From: an uncultured Ardenticatenia bacterium
GTDB taxonomy: Bacteria; Chloroflexota; Anaerolineae; 4572-78; NAK82
Length of the DNA: 64,000 nt
NCBI GenBank assembly: GCA_937127125.1
Contig: CAKZLO010000008.1
Span: 1-64,000, forward strand
Direction of reading: 5' to 3'
A model generated the notes under the pieces. That model was not told the DNA's origin and made no database searches. It worked only from the letters and a program-made list of their open reading frames with translations. Positions 24,705-33,465 of this stretch are shown here, piece after piece. Numbering within the stretch: the stretch's first letter is position 1; every line of letters starts with the position of its first letter. The position numbers and the translations under genes were made by a program.

Positions 24705-25802
24705 TCACAGTGCACGCAGCGCCTGGATCACACGATCGGTGTCCTCCGGACGTCCCACGGTAAAGCGGACGTGGTCGGTCAGGCCAGGCGTGTAGTAATA
24801 GCGTATCAGGATGCCACGTTCGGCCAGGCTGCGCTTGAGGTCGAATGCGTCGCGTCCAGTAACTTTACATAATATAAAGTTCGCGTGACTCGGATAAGGA
24901 TGGAGATAGGGGATGGTTTTCAGCAACGCAGCCATTCGCTCGCGCTCGGCGATCAGGCGGCGCACGTTGCCCAGCAGATACTCCCGATCCTCGAGCGAGG
25001 CGATCCCGGCCACCTGCGCGGCCACACTGACGTTGTAGGGCTGTTTGATCTTCCACAGGTGCTCGATGAGCGCGAGGGGGAAAGCGCCATATCCCAGGCG
25101 CAATCCGGCCAGGGCGGCCCACTTGCTGAATGAACGCAGCACGATCAGGTTGTCGTAGCGGGGCACCAGGTGGATGTGGCTGTGCTCCAGGCCGGCGAAT
25201 TCTACGTAGGCTTCATCCAGCACGATCACCACGGGCAGGGTCAGCAGCAGGTGCAGCTCGTCGTCTGAGATCAACCCACCATCCGGGTTGTTGGGCGAGG
25301 TGACAAAGACAAGTTTGCAGCGAGGCTCTGCATTGACCGCCTGGGCGATTGCCTCCACATCGAGGGCGAAATCCTGACGGCGTGGCACGTTACACACCCG
25401 GGCACCGTTGACTGCTGCATCGAACGGGTAGATGCCGAATGTCGGCGGGCAGTTGATGATGGCATCGCCTGGCTGCAGAAACAGGCGCATTACCAGGTCG
25501 ATCAGCTCGTCCGCTCCATGCCCCACCAGCAAATACTCCGCAGGCAGCTGTACGTAGTCGCTGAGTGCGGCACGCAGCAGTCGCGATTCAGGGTCAGGGT
25601 AGATGTGTGGGTAAGGCATTGTGGCCAGTGCTTGGCGCACCCGGGGCGAGGGCCCATAGGGATTCTCGTTGGCATCCAGCTTGATGATCTGGTCCGCCGG
25701 CCGACCGAGCTGGGCACTTAACACCTCGAACGGCAGAATGGGCACGTAGGGCTCCATACCTGCCACTTCGGATCGGATTAGGGATGTGACGTCGAAACTC
25801 AT
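24705..25802 (-). CDS. hisC: Histidinol-phosphate aminotransferase
   Basis: 365 residues, class I/II PLP aminotransferase. KLDANENPYGPSP at the N-terminus, VTSPNNPDG, DEAYVEF, and the PLP lysine in RSFSKWAALAGLRLGYG. It lies 6 bp after hisD. Confidence 0.96.
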   Translation of the reverse strand: MSFDVTSLIRSEVAGMEPYVPILPFEVLSAQLGRPADQIIKLDANENPYGPSPRVRQALATMPYPHIYPDPESRLLRAALSDYVQLPAEYLLVGHGADELIDLVMRLFLQPGDAIINCPPTFGIYPFDAAVNGARVCNVPRRQDFALDVEAIAQAVNAEPRCKLVFVTSPNNPDGGLISDDELHLLLTLPVVIVLDEAYVEFAGLEHSHIHLVPRYDNLIVLRSFSKWAALAGLRLGYGAFPLALIEHLWKIKQPYNVSVAAQVAGIASLEDREYLLGNVRRLIAERERMAALLKTIPYLHPYPSHANFILCKVTGRDAFDLKRSLAERGILIRYYYTPGLTDHVRFTVGRPEDTDRVIQALRAL

Positions 25803-25808
25803 AGCAGC

Positions 25809-27161
25809 TCAGTCACCATAGGTGTGCCATCTTTTTGCCACGGCGGCGGCGTGGGCGGTCAGTCCTTCCGCCTGGGCCAGGGTATAAGCGGCTTCTCCGA
25901 TGCGGCGCGCCTCCTCCTCGCTCAGGCCGAAGACGCTGATAATCTTGGTGAAATCGCGCACCGTCAGCGGCGAGGCGAACCGCGCCGTGCCGAGTGTGGG
26001 CATGACATGGCTGGGACCCACCACATAGTCTCCCAGCGCCTCGTATGAGTGTTCGCCCAGGAACACGCCACCAGCATGGCGCACTCTGCCGAGCCAGGCC
26101 CAAGGCTGCGCCACGTGCAGGCACAGGTGTTCCGGAGCGTACAGGTTGGCCAGATCAATTGCCTCTTCCAAGCTGGCGCACACCACGATACCCCCTTGAG
26201 CGCGCAGGCTCTCCACGATGACATCCTTGCGACTCAAGTTCTCCAGCTGAGCAGCCACCTCTACCTGCACTGCCTGGGCCAATTGGTGACTGGCAGTGAT
26301 TAAGATGGCACTTGCCAACGGGTCGTGCTCAGCCTGGGCCAGCAGATCGGCAGCCACCAAGGTGGGATTTGCCTCCTCATTGGCTACGATCAGCGTCTCG
26401 GTGGGGCCTGCCAGCCCGTCAATGTCCACCAATCCATACACCTGGCGCTTGGCCAATGCCACGAAGATGTTGCCCGGTCCCACAATCTTGTCCACACGGG
26501 GGATGCTGTGCGTGCCGTATGCGAACGCGGCAATGGCTTGGGCTCCTCCCACACGGTAGACACCTTGTACGCCACAAGCAAAAGCGGCTGCGAGAATAAC
26601 CGCAGCCGGCCAACCATCCTTTCCGGCCGGGCTGGCGACGTAGACTTCTTCTACGCCGGCAACCTGAGCTGGCACTGCACTCATGATAACTGTGCTGGGA
26701 TAAGGCGCGGTGCCTCCGGGCGTATAGATCATGACACGTTCCAGCGGCCGCACAATTTGCCCCAGTGCGCTGCCATCATCTGACCACTCGATCCAGCTGT
26801 GCGATGGCTGTTTCTGATGGAACATGCGCACTCGGTCAATGGCGGTGTGCAGGGCGGTGCGCAATCCCGATGGCAGCGTCTCATATGCTTGGTGTAGCTG
26901 TTCTCTTGGGACGGCGAAGCTTTCCAAATCGACGCCTTCGATGCGGTGTGTCCACTCTCGCACGGCGTCATCACCTCGTTGGCGGACATCCTCCAAGATG
27001 TGTGCCACCACCTGTTCTGCGCTCAGAGCGCGTCCAAACAGGCGCTCAATGCTGGCGGCAAGATGTGGGGTGAGATGCACTTCGCCGGGCAGGCGGCGCG
27101 ACAGGATAGTACGTCGTGCTTCTTCCGGTTCATAAAGCCGAATGGGAATTGCTTCTTGCAT
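25809..27161 (-). CDS. hisD: Histidinol dehydrogenase
   Basis: 450 residues; carries out the last two oxidations to histidine with zinc and NAD. Diagnostic segments are [86 protein letters not shown] and [11 protein letters not shown] 27161 is preferred (AGG 7 bp upstream); a GTG one codon earlier is in frame. It is the first gene of hisDCBHAFI. hisG and hisE are not in the window. I see no his leader peptide in the 80 bp upstream. Confidence 0.96.
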   Translation of the reverse strand: MQEAIPIRLYEPEEARRTILSRRLPGEVHLTPHLAASIERLFGRALSAEQVVAHILEDVRQRGDDAVREWTHRIEGVDLESFAVPREQLHQAYETLPSGLRTALHTAIDRVRMFHQKQPSHSWIEWSDDGSALGQIVRPLERVMIYTPGGTAPYPSTVIMSAVPAQVAGVEEVYVASPAGKDGWPAAVILAAAFACGVQGVYRVGGAQAIAAFAYGTHSIPRVDKIVGPGNIFVALAKRQVYGLVDIDGLAGPTETLIVANEEANPTLVAADLLAQAEHDPLASAILITASHQLAQAVQVEVAAQLENLSRKDVIVESLRAQGGIVVCASLEEAIDLANLYAPEHLCLHVAQPWAWLGRVRHAGGVFLGEHSYEALGDYVVGPSHVMPTLGTARFASPLTVRDFTKIISVFGLSEEEARRIGEAAYTLAQAEGLTAHAAAVAKRWHTYGD

Positions 27162-27212
27162 CACAATACCTGCTATGACAAGGCTACAACTTTGGGTCTC
27201 TACAGGCCGCGC

Positions 27213-27232
27213 AAAAAGAGGCAGCGAGCCTC
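27213..27232 (-). terminator. Terminator between the peptidase-MA-like gene and hisD
   Basis: Minus strand GAGGC-TCGCT-GCCTC followed by TTTTT; a second short stem (GAAGC/GCTTC) precedes it. The stem is only 5 bp, so read-through into the his operon is possible. Confidence 0.55.
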
Positions 27233-27247
27233 AGAAGCATCTGCGCT

Positions 27248-28570
27248 TCAGGAGTTCAAAGGGCTATGCACTAGCATGACAAACAGAGCTGTCACGATCA
27301 CGCCAACCAAACCGATGCTCAGGCAGGGGATGTTTGTCTTGCCGGCGGTCTCGGATGGTGGTGGGGTGCCGCCGGAAGGCATTGCCTCCTCCGTCAGTGG
27401 AGGGGTCAGGGACAAGGTTGGTGCTGTAATTATTGCCTGCTCAGTCTCTGGTGCCTGTTCGCCAGCTCCAGGCCTCTTGAGGGGGGGTGCCCCTATGCTT
27501 TCCCGCCACGCGTTGTCCAGTTCCCACATATCCACACCGAGCGCTTCGCGCAAGGCATCGTCATAGAGGGAACCCTGCGAGAAAATGTTCAACAACTTGG
27601 CCATTGTCTCTTTGCCATAATGTTGGATGATGAACTCGACCACCAGCCCACTCTGAGCATAGGCCTGGTTCGCTTGTTCTGGATCGGCAGGAAAGCTGCT
27701 GGATAGCGTCTGCAGCGTCATTAGGCGATTTTGCCTGGCATACAGCCTCACCAGCTCACGGTAGCCACGGAAAGGGCTATCTAACTCGCCCGACATATAT
27801 ACTGACAGACCCTCATCCAGCCAACGCGGGATGTCGCTGTATGGATTGTCGGTGGCTCGGTGGATAACTATGTGGGTCAGCTCGTGAGGAACAGCGATCA
27901 GACCAAAATCCAAATCATTTGGCGACACATTGATGACCACCACGCCGTGTTCCGTGAATGCCTGGCCGCCTGTCCATTCGTGAGCGCCAACTTCGACTGC
28001 ATCCATCAGATCGCGATGGCTGCCATAGATGAAAATTTTCACCGGTTTCTCGACGCGCACGCCGGCTTCGTCCTCAATTTGATCCAGCGTCCTGTTCGCC
28101 TGCTGGAAGAGTGCCTGCCCGAAATCCTGGTCGCCCCTGTACCAGTACAGCGCTAACCGTTCGTTACTTAGCATTTGCCATTCGTGGCGATCATCCATGT
28201 AAAGGTAGGTCTGTGGCTCGGTTTTCAGTGTGTCACCGGCCTCAGTGGTCACACGCCACCAATAGCTGATCTCACTGCCCGGGGGGAGGTAATCACGCCG
28301 CTGATCAATGGTGAAGGTGGCCTCGACTGTCTTGCCGGGTTCGAATTGGGCATCTCCGCGCGACGTGGCGGGCAAGCCGGTCACTCGATAGAGCAGACGG
28401 ACTTCCTTGATGACACTGTCGCTCTCCAGTTTGATGCGAAACGTGACATGGTCACGGAAGACCGACTCCACGGACTGATCAAGCACGCGAACGGCTTCCT
28501 GGGCTTCCGCCGAGGGAATCCAGACCACACTTGCCAATACTAGAACAACGAGAAATATTAAACGTTTCAT
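27248..28570 (-). CDS. Peptidase-MA-like exported metalloprotease
   Basis: A 440-residue protein with a signal peptide (about residues 1-23, ending AEAQ), an N-terminal Ig-like beta domain (about 30-125), and a gluzincin domain with the zinc motif PHELTH at about 228-233. The third ligand is in RWLDEGLSVYM (Glu 253). A Pro/Thr-rich linker leads to a C-terminal membrane helix (about 415-435), so it is probably anchored outside the cell. This is the layout of Chloroflexota proteins in the 'peptidase MA' family. The ATG overlaps the stop of the Trm112-like gene (ATGA) and replaces a longer but signal-less reading from 28630. The substrate is unknown. Confidence 0.8.
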   Translation of the reverse strand: MKRLIFLVVLVLASVVWIPSAEAQEAVRVLDQSVESVFRDHVTFRIKLESDSVIKEVRLLYRVTGLPATSRGDAQFEPGKTVEATFTIDQRRDYLPPGSEISYWWRVTTEAGDTLKTEPQTYLYMDDRHEWQMLSNERLALYWYRGDQDFGQALFQQANRTLDQIEDEAGVRVEKPVKIFIYGSHRDLMDAVEVGAHEWTGGQAFTEHGVVVINVSPNDLDFGLIAVPHELTHIVIHRATDNPYSDIPRWLDEGLSVYMSGELDSPFRGYRELVRLYARQNRLMTLQTLSSSFPADPEQANQAYAQSGLVVEFIIQHYGKETMAKLLNIFSQGSLYDDALREALGVDMWELDNAWRESIGAPPLKRPGAGEQAPETEQAIITAPTLSLTPPLTEEAMPSGGTPPPSETAGKTNIPCLSIGLVGVIVTALFVMLVHSPLNS

Positions 28571-28830
28571 TTTTCTACCTGTACAAGAGGGCCTGGCTCG
28601 GGGAGCTGATCGATAGGAGTCTGGATCCACTTATCACCTTCTTCAATCAACATCACCGGGATCCCCTCTCGGATGGGGTATTTGCGCTGACAGTCTGGCT
28701 CGGTACACACCAGCCACTTTCCCTCGCGCACCAATTCCAGGCGACCCGGGTCGGGGCCCGGTTTGCGCGTTTCGCCACTGACGCAATAAGGACACCGCAG
28801 AATCTCTAACAGATCCGAACTGATGGTCAT
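28567..28830 (-). CDS. Trm112-family zinc-ribbon protein
   Basis: An 87-residue protein with LLEILRCPYC (two Cys), a KPGPDPGRLELVREGKWLVC...C centre, and the family ending YPIREGIPVMLIEEG. Trm112/UPF0434 proteins are small partners that stabilise methyltransferases; in bacteria the partner is mostly unknown. ATG 28830 has GGAGG 7 bp upstream. It is coupled to the peptidase-MA-like gene. Confidence 0.85.
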   Translation of the reverse strand: MTISSDLLEILRCPYCVSGETRKPGPDPGRLELVREGKWLVCTEPDCQRKYPIREGIPVMLIEEGDKWIQTPIDQLPEPGPLVQVEK

Positions 28831-28861
28831 GCATCGCCTCCACCAATCGGTATTAGATGCA

Positions 28862-28891
28862 AGTATACCACAGCTGACTTGTGATAAACAA
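28862..28891 (-). promoter_or_regulatory. Promoter of the Trm112/peptidase unit
   Basis: Minus-strand TTGTTT, 18 bp, TATACT, about 31 bp upstream of the start codon. The remainder of the 297-bp divergent gap (28831-29127) contains only the transketolase promoter. Confidence 0.5.
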
Positions 28892-29042
28892 CTGCTTTGG
28901 CGTTGTGTTTCTCCAGAAAGAGAGCTCATTTGACTCAGGCATTGATCGCGTTTCGAGCACGCCGCCTCGCTATAGGCCTGGGCGAAGTGGGAGGTAGCAA
29001 GCTGTGCAGGTCACCCTTCCGCTTCCGAAGGATCCCCAGAAG

Positions 29043-29071
29043 TTGGCATCCCTTTGGGCCTTCGGTATAAT
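29043..29071 (+). promoter_or_regulatory. Promoter of the split transketolase
   Basis: TTGGCA, 17 bp, TATAAT, with the start codon about 57 bp downstream of the -10 box. Confidence 0.65.
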
Positions 29072-29127
29072 AGCTGGTGCGTCTGCTTGCTCACCTTATA
29101 AGCCTGGAGTTAAAGGATTACCTCTCG

Positions 29128-29985
29128 ATGAACCATCATATTCAGCAGCTAGAGACCATTGCCAATGAACTGCGTTGTTTAGCTCTGCGTGCTATCTATC
29201 TGGCTGGATCGGGTCATCCTGGAGGGTCACTTTCCGCAGCAGAAATCGTTACCGCGTTGTATTTCTCGGTATTGAATGTTGATCCGAGCCGCCCCGATTG
29301 GCCCGAACGTGATCGCGTGGTGCTGTCCAAGGGGCATGGCTGTCCCATCCTTTACGCCGCCCTGGCCAAACGGGGCTACTTCCCGATTGAGGAACTGTGG
29401 ACGTTGCGCAAGTTGGGCAGCCGGCTGCAGGGGCATCCCGACATGCGCAAGACGCCTGGCATAGATGCCACGACGGGATCATTGGGGCAGGGAATTTCGG
29501 TGGCAGTGGGAATGGCCTTAGGTGGCAAGTTTCAAAGTAAATCCTATCGCGTATACGCGATCATGGGCTGTGGCGAACAACAGGAAGGGCAGGTGTGGGA
29601 GGCCGCGATGTCGGCCGCGCACTACTGTCTGGACAATCTGGTCGGCATCGTGGACTATAACACGTTGCAGATCGACGGTTGCAACGCTGAAATCATGGAA
29701 ATCGCCCCTCTGACTGACAAGTGGCGCGCTTTCGGCTGGCACGTCATCCAGGTGGATGGGCACGACATCGCGGCCTTGCTGGATGCCTTTGCCGGGGCAA
29801 AGAACACCCACGGCAAGCCGACCGCCATCATCGCGCGTACGATCAAGGGCAAAGGTGTCTCCTTTATGGAAGATCAAGTGAAATGGCATTCTTCGGTGGT
29901 GACAAAGGAGCATTTCGAGCAGGCCATGGCAGAACTGGGTTGCGATCGCATCTTTGACACCGAGTTGGAGGCCACGCATGGCTGA
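29128..29985 (+). CDS. Transketolase, N-terminal subunit, with altered TPP motif
   Basis: A 285-residue thiamine-diphosphate-binding half of a two-gene transketolase. Family marks are GSGHPGGSLS (residues 28-36), VVLSKGHGCPILYAAL, LQGHPD and SLGQGISVAVGMA. The metal/TPP motif, normally GDGE...N, reads GCGEQQEGQVWEA (147-159), so Cys 148 replaces the Mg-binding Asp; the later Asn (YNTLQIDG, residue 178) is kept. The codon is TGT, so it is not a marginal reading. ATG 29128 has AAAGGA about 11 bp upstream. The end overlaps the C-subunit gene by 8 bp. Transketolase chemistry is likely but cofactor binding may be altered. Confidence 0.85.
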   Translation: MNHHIQQLETIANELRCLALRAIYLAGSGHPGGSLSAAEIVTALYFSVLNVDPSRPDWPERDRVVLSKGHGCPILYAALAKRGYFPIEELWTLRKLGSRLQGHPDMRKTPGIDATTGSLGQGISVAVGMALGGKFQSKSYRVYAIMGCGEQQEGQVWEAAMSAAHYCLDNLVGIVDYNTLQIDGCNAEIMEIAPLTDKWRAFGWHVIQVDGHDIAALLDAFAGAKNTHGKPTAIIARTIKGKGVSFMEDQVKWHSSVVTKEHFEQAMAELGCDRIFDTELEATHG

Positions 29986-30943
29986 GAGAATTCCTAATAA
30001 TCGTGTCGCTTATGGCAAGGCGCTGGTGACTGTCGGGGAGACCCGTCCGAACGTGGTCGTGCTCGAGGCAGATCTGGGCAAGGGCACCCAAACTGTGCTC
30101 TTTCGGGAACGGTTCCCAGAGCGTTACTTCCCGGTGGGGATCGCAGAGGCCAACATGATGGGAGTGGCAGCTGGTCTGGCCACTACAGGCCTGGTACCTT
30201 TTGCCAGCACGTTCTGTGTGTTTGCCAGTATGCGCGCCGTGGAACAGTTTCGCAACAGCATTGCTTATCCCAGGCTGAATGTCAAGGTGGTAGCCACCAA
30301 TGCTGGGATTGAAATCGGCCCAGACGGCGCGACGCATCAAGCGATTGAAGACATCGCAATCATGCGGGCAATCCCCAACGTCACTGTGTTGGTGCCGTCT
30401 GATCCTGTGATGACTATGAAGCTGATCCCTATGGTGGCTGATTCGGTCGGACCGGTGTATGTGCGCATCGGCCGCCAGGACACACCCTACATTTACGATG
30501 AAGACAGGTTGCACTTAGAGTTTGGGAAGGCTGTGCTGGCACGTGAAGGTCATGATGTGACCATCATCGCCATCGGCAATATGGTGTGTCGTTCGCTGGC
30601 TGCAGCCGAGCTGCTAGAGCGTGAAGGCATCTCGGCACGGGTGCTGGATATGTTTTCCATCAAGCCACTCGACACGGCTGCCATTGTGCAAGCAGCGCGT
30701 GAGACGGGGTGCATTGTCACCGCAGAGGATCACAATGTCCTGGGTGGACTGGGTGGGGCGGTGGCTGAGGTGCTGAGCGCCGAGATGCCGGTGCCGCTCG
30801 TCAGAGTGGGCGTCCAGGACACCTTCGCCGAGTCGGGTGACGGAGAAGAAGTGTTGCGCGCGTATGGCCTCACCGCTGAACGGATCGCCGCGGCAGCGCG
30901 CACAGCAATGGCACGACGCAATGAGCTCAAACGAATACTCTGA
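29978..30943 (+). CDS. Transketolase, C-terminal subunit
   Basis: A 321-residue pyrimidine-binding plus C-terminal domain partner of the preceding gene. VVLEADLGKGTQT, the catalytic Glu region YFPVGIAEANMMGVAAGLA, PFASTFCVFASMRAVEQ, GPDGATHQAIEDIAIMR, and the C-terminal TAEDHNVLGGLGGAVAEVL. It overlaps the N-subunit gene by 8 bp (the start lies inside the previous coding end) and the following glycosyltransferase gene by 23 bp. The two subunits would form an alpha2-beta2 enzyme in the pentose pathway or a related ketose pathway. Confidence 0.92.
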   Translation: MAERIPNNRVAYGKALVTVGETRPNVVVLEADLGKGTQTVLFRERFPERYFPVGIAEANMMGVAAGLATTGLVPFASTFCVFASMRAVEQFRNSIAYPRLNVKVVATNAGIEIGPDGATHQAIEDIAIMRAIPNVTVLVPSDPVMTMKLIPMVADSVGPVYVRIGRQDTPYIYDEDRLHLEFGKAVLAREGHDVTIIAIGNMVCRSLAAAELLEREGISARVLDMFSIKPLDTAAIVQAARETGCIVTAEDHNVLGGLGGAVAEVLSAEMPVPLVRVGVQDTFAESGDGEEVLRAYGLTAERIAAAARTAMARRNELKRIL

Positions 30944-32294
30944 TCCAGAGGCTCACCAGACCGACCAGGGTCCATACCCTGGATTGAGTGTGACACCGCT
31001 GCGCATCCTGATGCTGGCACCCACGATGTTTTTTGCGGATTATGGGTGCCATGTGCGCATTCTCGAAGAAGCCACCGTCCTGCAGCGCATGGGGCATCAG
31101 GTGACCATTCTGGCGTATCCGAACGGGCGCGACATTGCCGGATTGCGGGTGGAACGCTGTTGGGGCGTGCCATTCAATTATCGCGTCATTGTGGGATCGT
31201 CGCGGCACAAGATTTACCTAGATGTGATGCTTGGCATCAAGTCGCTCGGGTACGTGTTGCGCCAGAGACCACATATCATCCATGCGCACTTGCACGAAGG
31301 GGCACTCTTAGGGTGGTTCCTCAGTCGCTTGACAGGAGCTCCTCTGGTTTTTGACTTTCAAGGCAGCATGACGGGCGAAATGATCGACCACCACTTCTTG
31401 CGCGGCACAGATAGCCCATTCTATCGCCCGCTATGTTGGTTAGAAGGACGCATTGACCGAGCTGCCTCTGTGGTGCTGACCAGCTCGTTTCACGCCGCAA
31501 AGCTGCTTAACGAAGAGTTCCATGTGTCCGCAGAGCGCATTGTCCCTCTGCCGGATTGTGTCAACGCCGAAATCTTCTCGCCAACGATTATCACCCGCGA
31601 GGAAAAAGAGCATCTAAAACGTGCGCTACACCTGCCATTTGATCGTAAGATCATCGTCTATTTGGGCCTGTTGACTGAATATCAGGGCATTGGACTCCTA
31701 TTGAAAGCTGTGCAAGATTTGGCCAGCCAGCGCGACGATTTCCATGTCTTATTGATGGGCTTTCCGCACGCCTTCTACCAGGCGCGTGCCGCCGAGATGG
31801 GTATTGCCGATCGTTTCACCTTTACCGGCAAACTGGCTTACGAGGAGGCACCGCGCTACCTGGCGCTGGGTGACATTGCCGTGGCACCGAAGATCTCTGC
31901 AACGGAGGGCAGCGGCAAGCTATTGAACTACATGAGCATGGCATTGCCCACGGTAGCGTTTCCAGTGCCGGTCAGTCGAGAATTCCTGGGAGAAATGGGG
32001 CTGTACGCAACGGAGTGTTCGGCGTCTGCCTTGGCTGCCGTCCTGGCCAAAGCGTTGGACATGGGGGATGTTGAGCGGGCAAGACTGGGCGCTCAGCTGA
32101 GGGAACGCGTGTGTAGCTGCTATTCCTGGCAACAGGCTGGGAAGCAGCTGGTAGAAATCTATCACCGGCTGCTGGAGAAGCGTGCGAAGCGCGTCCGCAG
32201 TCAGACTGCGATTGTCCACAGCTGCTCACAGGCATCGGCCTCGTCCAGAGTGGCGACGGAAGCCAGCCGTGAGCAGAGTAGATCTAAGATCTAG
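30921..32294 (+). CDS. GT4-family glycosyltransferase
   Basis: A 457-residue GT-B-fold glycosyltransferase. The N-terminal domain is RILMLAPTMFFADYGCHVRILEEATVLQRMGHQVTILAY with IIHAHLHEGALLG. The C-terminal donor domain has IIVYLGLLTEYQGIGLLLKAV, FTFTGKLAYEEAPRYLALGDIAVAPK and the ATEGSGKLLNYMSMALPTVAF acidic region. The sugar and acceptor are unknown. The first 25 residues are poorly conserved-looking; a GTG at 30990 would start just before the first beta strand and is a serious alternative. It precedes a GT2 gene, so a surface polysaccharide or glycolipid role is plausible. Confidence 0.85.
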   Translation: MSSNEYSDPEAHQTDQGPYPGLSVTPLRILMLAPTMFFADYGCHVRILEEATVLQRMGHQVTILAYPNGRDIAGLRVERCWGVPFNYRVIVGSSRHKIYLDVMLGIKSLGYVLRQRPHIIHAHLHEGALLGWFLSRLTGAPLVFDFQGSMTGEMIDHHFLRGTDSPFYRPLCWLEGRIDRAASVVLTSSFHAAKLLNEEFHVSAERIVPLPDCVNAEIFSPTIITREEKEHLKRALHLPFDRKIIVYLGLLTEYQGIGLLLKAVQDLASQRDDFHVLLMGFPHAFYQARAAEMGIADRFTFTGKLAYEEAPRYLALGDIAVAPKISATEGSGKLLNYMSMALPTVAFPVPVSREFLGEMGLYATECSASALAAVLAKALDMGDVERARLGAQLRERVCSCYSWQQAGKQLVEIYHRLLEKRAKRVRSQTAIVHSCSQASASSRVATEASREQSRSKI

Positions 32295-32311
32295 AAGGGA
32301 GATGGTATGAG

Positions 32312-33334
32312 GTGCTCTCTTGCCCTGTCCCTTCTGGTGCCTCCGTGAGCATACCTGTTGTGTCCATTGTGATTATTAATTGGAATGGCCGAGAGCACCT
32401 CGCCCGTTGTCTCGCTTCCCTGGAGGCGCAAACCTATCGCGATTTCGAGATCATCGTCGTGGATAACAGATCAACCGATGGATCGGTCTCGTTCGTCCGC
32501 GAGCACTTTCCAACCGTCCGTTTGATTTGCAATGATCGCAATCTCGGGTTCGCGCGTGCCAACAACCAGGGCATTGCGATAGCGCGGGGGCGTTATATTG
32601 TCATCCTCAACAACGACACGCAGGTGGTACCGCAATGGCTGGAAGCGTTAGTCTGTGCTGCCGAGACCCATCCTGAGATGGGCGCGTTCGCGTGTCTGGT
32701 TTTGTTCAATGACAGGCGCGACATAGTCGACTCGGCGGGTCTGACAGTCTCGGTGCTGGGACATGGCATCCAGAGACATCTAGGAGAGAGCATTGACAGG
32801 ATCGGCGACGCGCACGAGGTTTTTGGGGTGAGCGCAACGGCAGCGTTATTTCGTAGGGAGCTGCTCCAGGATGTGGGGCTGTTCGACGAGGATTACTTTA
32901 TCTATTACGAGGATGTGGACCTGGCCTGGCGTGCACGCCTGCGCGGCTGGCGTTCGCTTCTCGTGCCTCAAGCGATAGTGTATCACGCTCATTCGGCCAC
33001 CGTCGGTCGCGGCTCACCCTTCAAGAAGCGCCTGCTGACACGGAACCGCTTGTGGACGATTGCAAAGGACTATCACTTCCCAACGCTGTTGCTTTTTCTT
33101 CCGCTTATCGCAGCCTTCGAATGGGGGTTTGCCATTTTGTCTTTAGCGCAAGGCGAAGTGGCGCCGATGACAGGTCTCTGGCAAGGATTAGTGGGACTCC
33201 CCGGCGCGCTGCGCAAGCGCGTTCGCATCCAGTCTACGCGTACAGCATCTTTCAGAGACCTGGCGCCTTTGATGCATTGGTGTAGCTCCCCGTTTTCGGC
33301 TTGGCGTGTCCGTCGACAGATCGGCCGCCTTTAG
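32312..33334 (+). CDS. GT2-family glycosyltransferase
   Basis: A 340-residue GT-A glycosyltransferase. VSIVIINWNGREHLARCLASLEAQTY, IIVVDNRSTDGS, NDRNLGFARANNQGIAIARGRYIVILNNDTQV (acidic metal site) and FDEDYFIYYEDVDLAWRARLRGWRSLLVPQAIVYHAHSAT are the marks of rhamnosyltransferase-like GT2 enzymes. The C-terminus has one hydrophobic stretch (FPTLLLFLPLIAAFEWGFAILSLA) that may touch the membrane. Start is GTG 32312 with GGGAG about 13 bp upstream; a second GTG at 32345 is possible. It lies 17 bp after the GT4 gene. Confidence 0.9.
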   Translation: MLSCPVPSGASVSIPVVSIVIINWNGREHLARCLASLEAQTYRDFEIIVVDNRSTDGSVSFVREHFPTVRLICNDRNLGFARANNQGIAIARGRYIVILNNDTQVVPQWLEALVCAAETHPEMGAFACLVLFNDRRDIVDSAGLTVSVLGHGIQRHLGESIDRIGDAHEVFGVSATAALFRRELLQDVGLFDEDYFIYYEDVDLAWRARLRGWRSLLVPQAIVYHAHSATVGRGSPFKKRLLTRNRLWTIAKDYHFPTLLLFLPLIAAFEWGFAILSLAQGEVAPMTGLWQGLVGLPGALRKRVRIQSTRTASFRDLAPLMHWCSSPFSAWRVRRQIGRL

Positions 33335-33465
33335 GGCAATCCGCCTGTGATCCTCTGGGGTTTGGCGTCTGGCCGAGAATGGTACCCTCAACCTATTCTC
33401 CCCACACAAAATCCCCTTTAGAATACAAGACGAGACTAGATAGGCATATACACTGAGAGGCGATT

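Noticed and set aside
27162-27247. His-type attenuator with a His-rich leader peptide
   Set aside because: There is no ORF with clustered His codons. The hairpin and T-run read as the terminator of the upstream gene.
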